Origin: Schauerella fraxinea
Lineage (GTDB): Bacteria > Pseudomonadota > Gammaproteobacteria > Burkholderiales > Burkholderiaceae_B
Length of the DNA: 64,000 nucleotides
Assembly (NCBI GenBank): GCA_030849945.1
Contig: JAVDKK010000001.1
Location: 992,001 to 1,056,000, forward strand
Reading direction: 5' to 3'
The notes under the pieces: model-generated
Databases searched by the model: none
What the model saw: the letters and a program-made list of their open reading frames with translations, nothing else
Told to the model about the DNA's origin: nothing
Part shown: one piece after another, positions 25,325 to 34,205 of the stretch
Numbering within the stretch: position 1 is the first letter of the stretch
How the letters are laid out: every line of letters starts with the position of its first letter
Program-made: the position numbers and the translations under genes

Positions 25325-26022
25325 TAAGCCGGGCCGCCTTGTCGCCCATCACGCGGCGGCTCGCCGGACTGGCGCTCGTGCAGGCTGTGTGCTTGCCTGG
25401 CGCCGCGCTCGCCCATCCGCATATGTGGATCGATGCGCGCGCTGCGTTCGACGTGGACGCGGCGGGCAACCTCACGGCGATCGAGCAGCGCTGGATGTTC
25501 GATGAGATGTTCTCGACCTACGCGATGCAAGGCGTGAAAAAGCAGAAGGGCGGCGCTTATCCGCCGGATAAATTGCGCGCGATGGCAGACGACTGGATGC
25601 AGGCCTTGGGCGATCCGATCTCGCATTTCTTTACGCGCGTGACCGTCGATGGCGAGACGCTGAAATACGCCGCGCCGCGCGACCCCGCCGTGCTGTGGGA
25701 TGCCAAGCTGCAGCGGTTGGTGCTGCGTTTTACGTTGCCCTTGGCCAAGCCGGTGGCGTTGGCCGGCAAGCGGGCCGATATCGACATCTACGATCCGACG
25801 TATTTCGTGGCCTATGCGTTCGATGCACCCGGCGCGGTCACGCTGACGTCCAGCGCTCCCGCCATGTGCAAGCCGACATACCGGCCGCCCCGTCAATTGG
25901 ATTACGCCACGATGCAGCAACTCGCCGCCATTCCACCCGATCCCGACAGCTTGCCCGATGAGCTATTGGCGATCACCAAGGGACTCACGCATCGTATCGA
26001 GGTGGCATGCGCGGCATCGTGA
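25285..26022 (+). CDS. DUF1007 family periplasmic protein
   Basis: A 245-residue secreted protein with a signal peptide ending ALA (about 43), directly followed by HPHMWID, the family signature and a possible metal site at the new N-terminus. COG3683 proteins occur beside RcnA/NreB-like transporters and are described as periplasmic components of uncharacterised metal transporters. Here it overlaps znuA upstream by 40 bp and the transporter downstream by 16 bp, so it is part of the znu operon. A periplasmic zinc-handling role is inferred. Confidence 0.82.
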   Translation: MERQTTRQRLAALISRAALSPITRRLAGLALVQAVCLPGAALAHPHMWIDARAAFDVDAAGNLTAIEQRWMFDEMFSTYAMQGVKKQKGGAYPPDKLRAMADDWMQALGDPISHFFTRVTVDGETLKYAAPRDPAVLWDAKLQRLVLRFTLPLAKPVALAGKRADIDIYDPTYFVAYAFDAPGAVTLTSSAPAMCKPTYRPPRQLDYATMQQLAAIPPDPDSLPDELLAITKGLTHRIEVACAAS

Positions 26023-27254
26023 TGCAGACACCGCGTTGGCGCGATCGCGTTCGCTTGGGCGAGGATGTGTTGGCGCGTGCCGTCACGCCGTTGTGGCTCG
26101 CGATGTTGTCGAGGACAGCAACGCACTATTCGCGCCCGTTTACGCGTGGTGTGTGGCGCGATGTGATGGCGGTCATCGTTATCGGAATGGCGCTCGGGAT
26201 GGTGGCGTTCTGGGCGCCGGCAGCCTGGGCGCAGGGCGCGCATCCGTTCGGGGTGCCCGAGTCCGCGCGGGGCGGCACGGGGCCGGAATGGTTGTCGGGA
26301 TTCTTCGGCCAGGTCTCGATCTGGCAGTCGCATTTCTATCGGCAATTGACGCAAGCGGTGCGGGCTTGGCAACAGGATGGCCATGCGGCTTGGACGCTGA
26401 TCGGGCTGTCGTTCGCTTATGGCGTGTTGCACGCGATGGGCCCGGGGCACGGCAAGGCGGTGATCACGGCGTATGTGTTGGCCAACCGCCAGACGGCGCG
26501 CAACGGCGCATTGCTGGCGATGCTGTCGGCGTTGGTGCAGGCGCTTGTGGCCATTGCGATGGTGCTCGTGCTCGCCGCCGTGCTGAACGTCACGGCCGCC
26601 ACGATGAACCAGGCCACATGGTGGCTGGAAGCGGTGTCGTACGCAGTGATTACCGCGCTTGGCGCGTATCTTGTCTGGACACGCGCGGTGCGGCCGTTGT
26701 GGCGGCGGCGTGGCGCACCCGCGGGCGAGTCGCATGCCGATATGCCTGTCCATCATGGCCATGCTCATGCCAATGACCATGCTCATGCGAAAGCGCCGTC
26801 GGACGCTCAACGTCACGATGCCGTTCACGGCCATTCGCATACGCATCACCACGATCATGTCCACGACGATGCCTGCGGCTGCGGGCACGCGCATGTGCCC
26901 GATCCGGCTCTGGTCAGCGGGCCGCTCAATCTGCGGCGTGCCTGGTCCGCCATCGCGGCCGTCGGACTGCGCCCCTGCAGTGGCGCCATCATCGTGCTGG
27001 TATTCGCGCTTTCTCAGGATTTTCTCTTTGCCGGTATCGCATCGGCGTTGGCGATGGGCGTGGGCACGGGTCTCACGGTGGCGGCGCTGGCGTGTCTGGC
27101 CGTTGGGGCGGGTGCGCTGGCCGAGCGGATCGGGCGCAGCGGCGGCAGCCGTTGGTTGGGCCCCTTGCGCTACGGCATACAGGCGCTGGCGGCGATTGCG
27201 GTGTTGCTATTGGGGATATCGCTGCTGGGTGGGCAGATGGCAATGATGGGGTGA
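26007..27254 (+). CDS. RcnA/NreB-like (COG2215) metal transporter
   Basis: A 415-residue inner-membrane protein of the nickel/cobalt transporter family. The motif GVLHAMGPGHGKAVI (about 137-151) in the second helix and the partner GLRPCSGAI (about 327) are characteristic. A long His-rich cytoplasmic or periplasmic loop (about 245-295) separates the two halves. Family members export nickel or cobalt or, in Zur-type operons, are proposed to take part in zinc movement. Its place at the end of the znu operon suggests zinc; direction of transport cannot be inferred. It overlaps the DUF1007 gene. Confidence 0.8.
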   Translation: MRGIVMQTPRWRDRVRLGEDVLARAVTPLWLAMLSRTATHYSRPFTRGVWRDVMAVIVIGMALGMVAFWAPAAWAQGAHPFGVPESARGGTGPEWLSGFFGQVSIWQSHFYRQLTQAVRAWQQDGHAAWTLIGLSFAYGVLHAMGPGHGKAVITAYVLANRQTARNGALLAMLSALVQALVAIAMVLVLAAVLNVTAATMNQATWWLEAVSYAVITALGAYLVWTRAVRPLWRRRGAPAGESHADMPVHHGHAHANDHAHAKAPSDAQRHDAVHGHSHTHHHDHVHDDACGCGHAHVPDPALVSGPLNLRRAWSAIAAVGLRPCSGAIIVLVFALSQDFLFAGIASALAMGVGTGLTVAALACLAVGAGALAERIGRSGGSRWLGPLRYGIQALAAIAVLLLGISLLGGQMAMMG

Positions 27255-27289
27255 GGCAACACGCGCGCTGCAATGTGAATAAATAAAAC

Positions 27290-27313
27290 GTTATATCGTT
27301 CCATTATGTAATG
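27290..27313 (+). promoter_or_regulatory. Candidate Zur operator upstream of the ZnuD-type receptor
   Basis: GTTATATC (27290-27297) and the inverted repeat CATTA-TG-TAATG (27302-27313) correspond, on the other strand, to the two elements found before znuC, with 6 instead of 10 bp between them. The region up to 27330 is strongly AT-rich compared with the rest of the window. Confidence 0.5.
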
Positions 27314-27361
27314 AAACTATATATCATTCCGTCTCGTATCGAATACCGGATAGGAATGCCC

Positions 27362-29446
27362 ATGCGTTTTCGCATCTCACCTTTGGCCCTGGCGCTCGCC
27401 ACGGCGTCGCTTTCTCCCTTTGCGCTTGCCCAGTCGGTCACGTCGCCCCTGCCTGCCGCGCCAGGAAACCCCGTCATCCTTGCGCCCATCACGGTCTCGG
27501 CCAGCGCGCTGGGCACGGCGGTGGACAGCATGACGACGCCCGTGATCGTGCTGGACGATGAGGGCTTGATGTCGCGGCGGCAATCGACGTTGGGCGACAC
27601 GCTTAACGGACTGCCCGGGATTCATGCCGATACCTTCGGTGGGGGCGCGAGCCGGCCGGTGATTCGCGGGCAAACCGCACCGCGCGTGAAGGTGCTGTCG
27701 GATGGGTCCGAATTGCAGGATGCGTCGAGCGTGTCGCCCGATCATGCGGTAACGATCGAGCCGTTGCTGGCCCGCAAGGTGGAAGTGCTGCGCGGCCCGG
27801 CCACCCTGTTGTATGGCGGCGGTGCGATCGGTGGCGTGGTCAACGTGCTCGACAACAAGATTCCCACCGCAGTGCCTGAAAACGGCATCGAAGGCGAAGC
27901 CGAAGTGCGCGGTGCTACCGGCACCCGTGAACGCGCCGGCGCTGTAGGCATCACGGCCGGCGAGGGCAACTTCGCGGTACGTGTGGAGGGCATGAAGCGC
28001 GAGAGCGATGACTACCGCGTACCGGATTGGTCGTCGCGCTACGTCGATGGGTCGTACAGCAAGTCGCAACAAGGCAGCCTGGGACTCTCGTGGATCACGC
28101 CGCGTGGCTACCTGGGCGTGGCCTACACCTATCTGGACAGCAAATACGGTTTGCCGGGGCACAACCACGAGTACGAAGGCTGCCACCCGCATGGTTCAAC
28201 ATTGCACTGCGGCGGTCATGGTCACGATCACGGCGAGGAAGTCGGCGATGACCACGACCACGATCATGAGCATGGCGCCGAGCCGCCGCCTTACGTCAAG
28301 CTGCGCAGCGAGCGCTTCGATCTGCGTGGCGAGTATCGCGAGCCGATTGCCGGCATCGAGAACATCCGATTGCGTGGCGGGCTGACGGATTACAAACACA
28401 GCGAAATCGAAGACGGTGCGGCCGGCACCATTTTCCGCAACCGCGGCTACGACGCACGGCTCGAGGTCGAGCACAAACCGGTGCTGGGACTACGCGGCGT
28501 CGTGGGCGTGCAAAACGCTTACAGCGATTTCCGTGCGGATGGCGAAGAGGGCTTTCTGCCGCGCAGCAAAACCCGCTCGACGGGCCTCTTTCTGCTCGAA
28601 GAATATCGGCTTGCCGACGCCTGGCGTCTGGAGTTCGGCGCGCGTCACGACTGGCAACGCGTGAAGCCTGTCGACGGGCAGCCCGCATCCGACCTCACCG
28701 GAAATTCGTTCTCGGCCTCGGCGATCTGGGACTTCGCACCCCAATATTCGGTCGCATTGTCGCTGTCGCGCTCGCAACGCTTGCCGACCGCACAAGAGCT
28801 GTACGCTGACGGCGTGCACCTGGCCACCAACACGTTTGAAATCGGCGACGCCGATCTGAAAGCGGAGACGTCGCAAAACATCGATCTAACGCTGCGCAAG
28901 ACGGCGGGCAATACCACCTTCAGCGTGAGCGCCTTTCACAATCGCGTGAAGGACTACATCTATGCCAACACCCTGGATCGATTCGAAGATTTTCGGTTGA
29001 TCGAATATGCGCAGCAGGATGCCGAGTTCACGGGCGTCGAAGGCGAGATCCGGCATCGGTTTACGCCGGTATTTTCAGCGAGTGTGTTTGGCGATTATGT
29101 GCGCGGCAAGCTGACCGGCGGGCAGGGCAATCTGCCGCGTATTCCCGCGGCGCGACTGGGCGTGCGCGGCGATGCCACTTGGCAGCAGTGGGGCGCGGGC
29201 GTTGAAGTGGCGCATGTGTTTCGTCAGAACGATATCGCCGACTTCGAATCGCGCACTGGCGGCTACGATCTGGTGAACGCGATGGTGAGCTATCGCACCA
29301 GTCTCGGTCCCAAGGACGCCACCACGATCTACCTGCGCGGCAATAATCTTCTGGACAAGCTCGCCTACAACCACGCCTCGTTCATTTCGCGCGCGGCACC
29401 GCTTGCCGGGCGTTCGATCATGTTGGGCGTACGGACCACGTTCTAG
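27362..29446 (+). CDS. znuD: TonB-dependent outer-membrane receptor, ZnuD-type
   Basis: A 694-residue outer-membrane receptor with signal peptide (1-24, ending FALAQ), a plug domain (GLPGIHADTFGGGASRPVIRG at its start) and a 22-strand barrel ending in the aromatic LGVRTTF. One extracellular loop is rich in His and Cys (HNHEYEGCHPH, HCGGHGHDHG, DDHDHDHEHG, about residues 263-305), as in zinc receptors such as ZnuD of Neisseria. The ATG at 27362 is preferred over 27356 because AGGA ends 6 bp before it. It is separated from the znu operon by 107 bp with its own Zur-like box. Confidence 0.9.
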   Translation: MRFRISPLALALATASLSPFALAQSVTSPLPAAPGNPVILAPITVSASALGTAVDSMTTPVIVLDDEGLMSRRQSTLGDTLNGLPGIHADTFGGGASRPVIRGQTAPRVKVLSDGSELQDASSVSPDHAVTIEPLLARKVEVLRGPATLLYGGGAIGGVVNVLDNKIPTAVPENGIEGEAEVRGATGTRERAGAVGITAGEGNFAVRVEGMKRESDDYRVPDWSSRYVDGSYSKSQQGSLGLSWITPRGYLGVAYTYLDSKYGLPGHNHEYEGCHPHGSTLHCGGHGHDHGEEVGDDHDHDHEHGAEPPPYVKLRSERFDLRGEYREPIAGIENIRLRGGLTDYKHSEIEDGAAGTIFRNRGYDARLEVEHKPVLGLRGVVGVQNAYSDFRADGEEGFLPRSKTRSTGLFLLEEYRLADAWRLEFGARHDWQRVKPVDGQPASDLTGNSFSASAIWDFAPQYSVALSLSRSQRLPTAQELYADGVHLATNTFEIGDADLKAETSQNIDLTLRKTAGNTTFSVSAFHNRVKDYIYANTLDRFEDFRLIEYAQQDAEFTGVEGEIRHRFTPVFSASVFGDYVRGKLTGGQGNLPRIPAARLGVRGDATWQQWGAGVEVAHVFRQNDIADFESRTGGYDLVNAMVSYRTSLGPKDATTIYLRGNNLLDKLAYNHASFISRAAPLAGRSIMLGVRTTF

Positions 29447-29517
29447 ACGCGGCTTGATCTCTACGCGGCTTGAGGTCGTCTCGCGTTGCCCTGCTGCTTG
29501 GGGCTGCGCCGGACGGC

Positions 29518-30471
29518 TCAGCGCGTCTTGCGATTGGCGCGCGGATGCGCCTGGTCGTAGGCTTTTGCCAGATGCTGGAAATCGAGGCGGGTATAGATCT
29601 GGGTCGTGGAGATGTTGGCATGACCCAACATCTCCTGCACGGCGCGCAGATCCTGCGCCGATTGCAGCACATGGCTCGCAAAACTATGGCGCAGCACGTG
29701 AGGGTGCACGTGGGTGGGCAAGCCGGCGGATTGCGCCACGCGCTGCAATTGCAATTGCACCACCCGCGGTGAAATGCGGGCGCCGCGTGTGCCTAGAAAA
29801 AGCGCTGCGCGATCGCTGGCTGCCGCATTGGGCGCGAGCATTGCCCCGCGTACGGCCAGCCAGGCTTCCAACGCCGCGATCGCTTGCTTGCCGACCGGCA
29901 CATTGCGACGCTTATTGCCTTTGCCCACCACGTTTACTTCATGCTCGGGCAGGTCGAGCCAGCTCGCCGACGTGTAGTCGCCTTCGCGCAGGTAATGCAC
30001 GTCCAGGCCAACAAGCTCGGACAGCCGCAGGCCGCTGGCGTAAAGCAATTCGAACATCGCTTGATCGCGCAGGGCGACCGGGTCGTGGCTGCCTGCGCCG
30101 GTGGGGCGATCCAGCAGTGCCTGCGCGTGCTCGACCGACAACGCCTTGGGTAGCCCGCGTGCCGCTTTTGGGGCGCGCACACCGGCGACCGGATTGGCGG
30201 TCAAGCCCACCTGCGGCCCCCACCATTGATAAAACCCACGCCAGGCTGCCAAGGTGCGCGCCAGGCTGCGCGCGCCCAGTCCTTGAACGTGCGCGCGGCC
30301 AATGAATTGGCGGATGTGACCTTGGGCAAGCGTGGTGAGTTCGTGCCCGTCCGCCAGCGTGACGAGTCGCGCCAGATCGTGCCGGTAGCCGCTCAACGTA
30401 TGCGGCGAGTACCGGCGATGCGCCGCCAGATGCTGCAGCCAGTTCTCCATCGGAGCGGGGAGCATCGTCAT
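29518..30471 (-). CDS. xerC: Tyrosine recombinase XerC
   Basis: XerC resolves chromosome dimers at dif together with XerD. The 317-residue protein shows the catalytic set R149 (SGLRLSEL), K184 (GKGNKR), H258 and R261 (HPHVLRHSF), H284 (LGHANIST) and Y293. An N-terminal SAM-like core-binding domain covers about 8-95. Position in the dapF-DUF484-xerC cluster, as in E. coli, identifies it as the housekeeping XerC rather than an integrase. ATG 30471 or nearby internal ATGs (30465, 30450) could be the start. Confidence 0.94.
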   Translation of the reverse strand: MTMLPAPMENWLQHLAAHRRYSPHTLSGYRHDLARLVTLADGHELTTLAQGHIRQFIGRAHVQGLGARSLARTLAAWRGFYQWWGPQVGLTANPVAGVRAPKAARGLPKALSVEHAQALLDRPTGAGSHDPVALRDQAMFELLYASGLRLSELVGLDVHYLREGDYTSASWLDLPEHEVNVVGKGNKRRNVPVGKQAIAALEAWLAVRGAMLAPNAAASDRAALFLGTRGARISPRVVQLQLQRVAQSAGLPTHVHPHVLRHSFASHVLQSAQDLRAVQEMLGHANISTTQIYTRLDFQHLAKAYDQAHPRANRKTR

Positions 30472-30484
30472 GGCGGCACAGGGC

Positions 30485-31219
30485 TTATGCGGACGGCAGC
30501 GGCGCGGGCGAGCCGTTGGCCGCTACTCCATCCACGCCGAATTCGGAAGTGGCCGGAGCATTCAGGCGCTGCAAGGCGGCTGCAGCCAGCTGCGCGATCA
30601 CGTCGAGAAACGCGGTGCCCATCTCGTTGTGAAAGCGCTGGGCGTCATCCGAGGCGAGCACCAGCAACCCGATCGTCGGGGCGTCGGCGGCGATGCGCAG
30701 CGCCACGAGCGCCAAAGATTTGGGCGGTTCGCGCAGCCAACTGGCCGCTTCGAAGCCGGTGTCGTTGCCGCAATAGGGCTTTTTGAGACTGGCGGCAAAG
30801 GTGCGCACATCTTCCGACACGCCATCGGTAAAGCCGCAGCCCGCAGCGCCAGGCAGATCCCATACGCGCAACGCCACGTCGCTCAACTTGAATTGCTCGG
30901 CCAGGCCCAGTGCAATCTCGGCGGGGATGCGATGGGGCACGCTTTCGCCCAGCAAACGCGCGCTCCATTGGGTGATGTGCTGGCCGATCAGCTCATTGGC
31001 GGAGGCATTGCGGATCAGTTCTGCCAGGCGCCATTCGATATCGCGATTGCGCTCGCGCAGCGTCAGGATCTGGCGCTCGCCCAACGAAATGGCACGGGTG
31101 CCGTGCGGCGATGGAATCTCGAGCGTGGCGAAAACGTCGGCGTGCGTCTGGAAAAAATCGGGGCGCGTTTGCAGGAAAGCAGCGACGGCTGAGGCGTCGA
31201 GATCTTGGGAATCGGTCAT
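30485..31219 (-). CDS. DUF484 family protein
   Basis: A 244-residue cytoplasmic protein of the DUF484 family (GAF-like fold), normally found between dapF and xerC. The N-terminal AAFLQTRPDFFQTHADVF is the signature, followed by a short coiled coil (about 43-62) and a GAF-like domain (about 80-220). The function is unknown. It lies 5 bp after dapF and 13 bp before xerC. Confidence 0.88.
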   Translation of the reverse strand: MTDSQDLDASAVAAFLQTRPDFFQTHADVFATLEIPSPHGTRAISLGERQILTLRERNRDIEWRLAELIRNASANELIGQHITQWSARLLGESVPHRIPAEIALGLAEQFKLSDVALRVWDLPGAAGCGFTDGVSEDVRTFAASLKKPYCGNDTGFEAASWLREPPKSLALVALRIAADAPTIGLLVLASDDAQRFHNEMGTAFLDVIAQLAAAALQRLNAPATSEFGVDGVAANGSPAPLPSA

Positions 31220-31224
31220 GGCAT

Positions 31225-32109
31225 TCAACGGGTAAGAGCCAGGGAAAAGACGAGTGCGTCGATATCGATCTGGCCCGAGAAAACGGAAACGGCGGGACCG
31301 GTCATGCGCAATGCCTGACCGTCCCACGCGATATGAAGGGCGCCGCCACGCGTTTGCACGGCGACTGGGCTGTCGAGCAGGCCGCGGCGGATACCGGCCG
31401 CGACGGCCGCGCAGGCGCCCGTGCCGCATGCCAGCGTTTCGCCGGCGCCACGCTCATACACGCGCAAGCGGATATGGTGGCGATCGACGATCTGCATGAA
31501 GCCGGCATTCACGCGCCGCGGAAAGCGCGGATGCGACTCGATGCGCGGGCCAATGCGTTCGACGGGGGCGTGATCGACGTCGTCGACCACCTGCACGGCA
31601 TGAGGGTTGGAAATGGCAACGGTCGAGAGCCACACCGGCTGAAGTTCGCCATCGATGGGCAGTGCCCAAAGAATGGCGTCGCCTTCGGCGCGTGACGCCA
31701 GGCCGACGGTTTCGAAGGGCAGGTCGGCCGGGTCGAACCGGGTGCTGCCCATCTCGACGGTGACCTGGTTATCTTCGCCTTCGTTCAGCAGGATGACGCC
31801 AGTGGCGATTTCGGCGCGCAGCGGATTGCGGTCGGACAGGCCCTGCTCGTGCACGAAGCGCACGAAGCAGCGGGCGCCATTGCCGCAATGCTCCACCTCG
31901 CCACCATCGGCGTTGTAGATGCGATAACGGAAGTCGGCGTCGTCGCGCGTGGCCGGTTCGACCACCAGGATTTGATCGGCGCCGATGCCGAAGTGACGGT
32001 CGGCAAGCGCGCGGGCGCGCTCCGGCGTCATCGTGATGGACTGCCGGACGCCGTCGAGCACGACAAAGTCGTTGCCCGCGCCATGCATTTTGGTGAAATT
32101 CCAGATCAT
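31225..32109 (-). CDS. dapF: Diaminopimelate epimerase
   Basis: Converts LL- to meso-diaminopimelate for lysine and peptidoglycan synthesis. The 294 residues hold the two active-site cysteines in HCGNGARC and LACGTGAC, and start MIWNFTKMHGAGNDF, typical of the family. It is first in the dapF-DUF484-xerC cluster and probably follows the upstream acyltransferase genes in a longer transcript, since only 39 bp separate them. Confidence 0.96.
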   Translation of the reverse strand: MIWNFTKMHGAGNDFVVLDGVRQSITMTPERARALADRHFGIGADQILVVEPATRDDADFRYRIYNADGGEVEHCGNGARCFVRFVHEQGLSDRNPLRAEIATGVILLNEGEDNQVTVEMGSTRFDPADLPFETVGLASRAEGDAILWALPIDGELQPVWLSTVAISNPHAVQVVDDVDHAPVERIGPRIESHPRFPRRVNAGFMQIVDRHHIRLRVYERGAGETLACGTGACAAVAAGIRRGLLDSPVAVQTRGGALHIAWDGQALRMTGPAVSVFSGQIDIDALVFSLALTR

Positions 32110-32148
32110 CCCGGCATTATCACGCATAAGCCGGGGGCAAAACAGGTG

Positions 32149-33039
32149 TCAGTAAATTTTCGGCTCACCTGGCGGGCGCGTCTTGAAGCGCCGATGCACC
32201 CAGTAATACTGGCTTGGGCGCGCACGTACCCAATCTTCGAGATCGCGATTCAGCCGCGCGGTGGCGGCTTCCAAGGTGTCGTCCCCCGGAAAGTCGGCCA
32301 TGGGCGGCAGCACTTCGACCAGGTAGCGCCCGGTTTTTGGATCCCAGGTTTCGATCACCGGCAGCACGGCCGCGTCGAACTTGCGCGCAATCTGCGCGGT
32401 AGCGGGAATAGTGGCGGCCGGGATGCCGAAAAACGGCACGAAGATCGACCCGTCGCGCCCGAAATCCATATCGGGCAGGTAATAAAGGGGGCGATTGGCG
32501 CGCAGGTGGCGGATCAGGCCGCGAATACCTTCCTTGCGGCTCACCAGGTGAATGTCGTTGAACCGGCCGCGTCCGGCGCGCACGATCGCATCGATATCGG
32601 GATCGCTTTGCGGGGTATACATCGTGGCACCGGCTTCCACCTTGATCGTCAACATGGTCGCCGCCGCGTCCAGGCCGACGAAGTGCGGCGCCAGAAAGAT
32701 GATGGGCCGTTTGGCCGCCCGCAGCGGTGGCACGTGTTCGAATCCTCGCACCTCGATCATCGCATCGATGGCTTCGCGGGTGCCGAACCACAGCACCCCC
32801 CGATCGACGAACGATTGCGACAGCGCCCGGATATGTTCGCGCACCCACTGCTCGCGCACTTCAATGGGCTCGTTGGGGAAGCACAAGCCGATATTGGTGC
32901 GAACGATATGCACCCGCCGTTTGGCGACCCGCAGCGTGATCCAGGCGAGCGCCGCGCCGATCCGCAGCCGGTTGGCCGTGGGCGTCCGTCCGAACCACGA
33001 CAGCAGCGCGGTGAGCGCGCGCGTCTTCACACTACTCAT
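32149..33039 (-). CDS. Lipid A biosynthesis acyltransferase, LpxL/HtrB family (second of a tandem pair)
   Basis: A 296-residue membrane-anchored acyltransferase that adds a secondary fatty acid to lipid A or its precursor. The catalytic HX4D motif is APHFVGLD (about residue 123 onward). Other family regions are the YYLPDMDFG and PSQYYWVHRRFKTRP segments. Its ATG overlaps the stop of the upstream homologue (ATGA). The acyl chain and position cannot be told from sequence. Confidence 0.88.
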   Translation of the reverse strand: MSSVKTRALTALLSWFGRTPTANRLRIGAALAWITLRVAKRRVHIVRTNIGLCFPNEPIEVREQWVREHIRALSQSFVDRGVLWFGTREAIDAMIEVRGFEHVPPLRAAKRPIIFLAPHFVGLDAAATMLTIKVEAGATMYTPQSDPDIDAIVRAGRGRFNDIHLVSRKEGIRGLIRHLRANRPLYYLPDMDFGRDGSIFVPFFGIPAATIPATAQIARKFDAAVLPVIETWDPKTGRYLVEVLPPMADFPGDDTLEAATARLNRDLEDWVRARPSQYYWVHRRFKTRPPGEPKIY

Positions 33040-33899
33040 GAGGCATCGGCAGACATGACATCCGACGGTTGCGGCGCGCCGCCCGGCGCTTTGTAGCGGT
33101 TGTAGCTCCAAAGGTATTGCTCGGGAATGCGGCGAATCAAGGTTTCCATCTGCGAGTTGAACAGTTGCGCCTGCTGGCGCGCATCGGTGGGGATAGGATC
33201 CGGAACGCGGGTGAAATGGATGCGCCATCCCTTACCGCGCGGCAAGCGTTCGCCGACTGCGATGATAACGGCTACGCCGGTCTGAATCGCCAGTTTGCCA
33301 GGCAAGGTCACCGTATAGGCCGGTTTGTCGAAGAAGGTCGCCCAGACGCCGGTGCCGCTGCCGGGCACCTGGTCGGGCAGCATCCCTACCGATTCGCCGC
33401 GCTTGAGCGCCCGCACGAAGGCGCGCACCCCTTGCGTGGTGGCCGGCACGGCGGTAACGCGAGGCGTATCCCGGATGTGTTCCATGATCGGCACCAGGAT
33501 GCGCTGACGGGGCGGGCGAAACATCACGGTAAGCGGCACGAGGCCCGAGATGTGGCGTGCAGTGATTTCGTAGCAGCCCAGGTGCGGGGTCAGGAACAGG
33601 ATGCCGCGGTTTTCGGCCAAGGCATCCGTAATGACGTGATCGTCATTCGAGAAGGTGCGGGCGACGCAGTATTCCGGATAGAGCCAGACCTTTGGCGTCT
33701 CGACGATCATCGCCCCCGATTCCGCGGCGGCGCGGCGCGCAAACGACGCCTGCGGGTAGCCCGCCTGGGCGGCATTGGCGCGCAGGCGGTTGCGGTAACG
33801 CCCCGGCAGGGCGTAGATGAACAGTCCCAGAACACGCCCCAGACCATGCAGGATGGGCAGCGGCAGACGGGCGATGAGGCGAATGATGAACAGCGGCAT
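33036..33899 (-). CDS. Lipid A biosynthesis acyltransferase, LpxL/HtrB family (first of a tandem pair)
   Basis: A 287-residue paralogue of the next gene. It starts MPLFIIRLIARLP, giving an N-terminal membrane anchor, and has the catalytic variant HX4E (TPHLGCYE), common in LpxL proteins. GMLPDQVPG and EQYLWSYNRYK are further family blocks. Two tandem, divergent acyltransferases suggest either two secondary acylations or an enzyme and a partner of different specificity. It is divergent from metK. Confidence 0.88.
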   Translation of the reverse strand: MPLFIIRLIARLPLPILHGLGRVLGLFIYALPGRYRNRLRANAAQAGYPQASFARRAAAESGAMIVETPKVWLYPEYCVARTFSNDDHVITDALAENRGILFLTPHLGCYEITARHISGLVPLTVMFRPPRQRILVPIMEHIRDTPRVTAVPATTQGVRAFVRALKRGESVGMLPDQVPGSGTGVWATFFDKPAYTVTLPGKLAIQTGVAVIIAVGERLPRGKGWRIHFTRVPDPIPTDARQQAQLFNSQMETLIRRIPEQYLWSYNRYKAPGGAPQPSDVMSADAS

Positions 33900-34025
33900 A
33901 CAGCAATCGGTTGACGGTCCACTTGAAAGATGTGGACCTGGCGACACGCGTTGCGAGGCGTGGTCGGCGTATTTTCGCTTAAAATCATTTAAGTCGCCGA
34001 GTTAACCGACAACTTGCGGAGCGAC

Positions 34026-34077
34026 GAAGTCCTGGAATGCGAATTGCCGTGAAGCATGTCGCATGCCGAGGGACTTC
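34026..34077 (+). ncRNA. Long hairpin in the metK leader
   Basis: GAAGTCC (34026-34032) pairs with GGACTTC (34071-34077), and GGAATGCGA (34034-34042) with TCGCATGCC (34059-34067, one mismatch), enclosing a 16-nt loop. About 15 base pairs in two helices form, 130 nt before the start codon. Function unknown. Confidence 0.5.
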
Positions 34078-34163
34078 AAAATCCGCTAAAGCGTCGCGCC
34101 CAGTTCGTTGCAGCAGCCTTGCCGCTACAAAGATGGGGTGCAGCGCGCCTCGTTCAATCTATT

Positions 34164-34181
34164 GGCAGTGCTTGCACTGCC
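34164..34181 (+). promoter_or_regulatory. Hairpin just before the metK ribosome-binding site
   Basis: GGCAGTG (34164-34170) pairs perfectly with CACTGCC (34175-34181) over loop CTTG. It ends 10 nt before AAGGA and could influence ribosome access. Confidence 0.5.
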
Positions 34182-34205
34182 TCACGTACGCAAGGACGCA
34201 ATGCC

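Larger units (their letters stand above)
33900..34205 (+). promoter_or_regulatory. metK leader region with structured RNA
   Basis: 306 bp between the acyltransferase and metK. It contains an AT-rich palindrome CTTAAA-ATCA-TTTAAG (33978-33993) overlapping a -10-like TAAAAT (33980-33985), a long hairpin (34026-34077), a short hairpin (34164-34181), an AAGGA ribosome site (34192-34196) and a two-codon ORF ATG-CCG-TGA (34201-34209) whose stop overlaps the metK GTG. No known SAM riboswitch consensus was recognised. Confidence 0.55.

Noticed and set aside
29447..29473. 11-bp direct repeat (ACGCGGCTTGA twice) between znuD and xerC
   Set aside because: Too short to interpret; no associated structure or gene.
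29518..30471. XerC-like gene as a mobile-element integrase
   Set aside because: Its place in the dapF-DUF484-xerC cluster and full catalytic set mark it as the housekeeping recombinase.
31849..33096. 415-codon frame antisense to dapF and an acyltransferase gene
   Set aside because: It spans two well-identified genes on the other strand and shows no recognisable domains.
33900..34205. SAM-II or SAM-I riboswitch before metK
   Set aside because: A GCTAAAG word and hairpins exist, but the conserved cores of the known SAM riboswitches are not present in the right order.
34056..34205. N-terminal extension of MetK
   Set aside because: It covers the structured leader and does not resemble MetK; the GTG at 34206 has a ribosome site and normal N-terminus.
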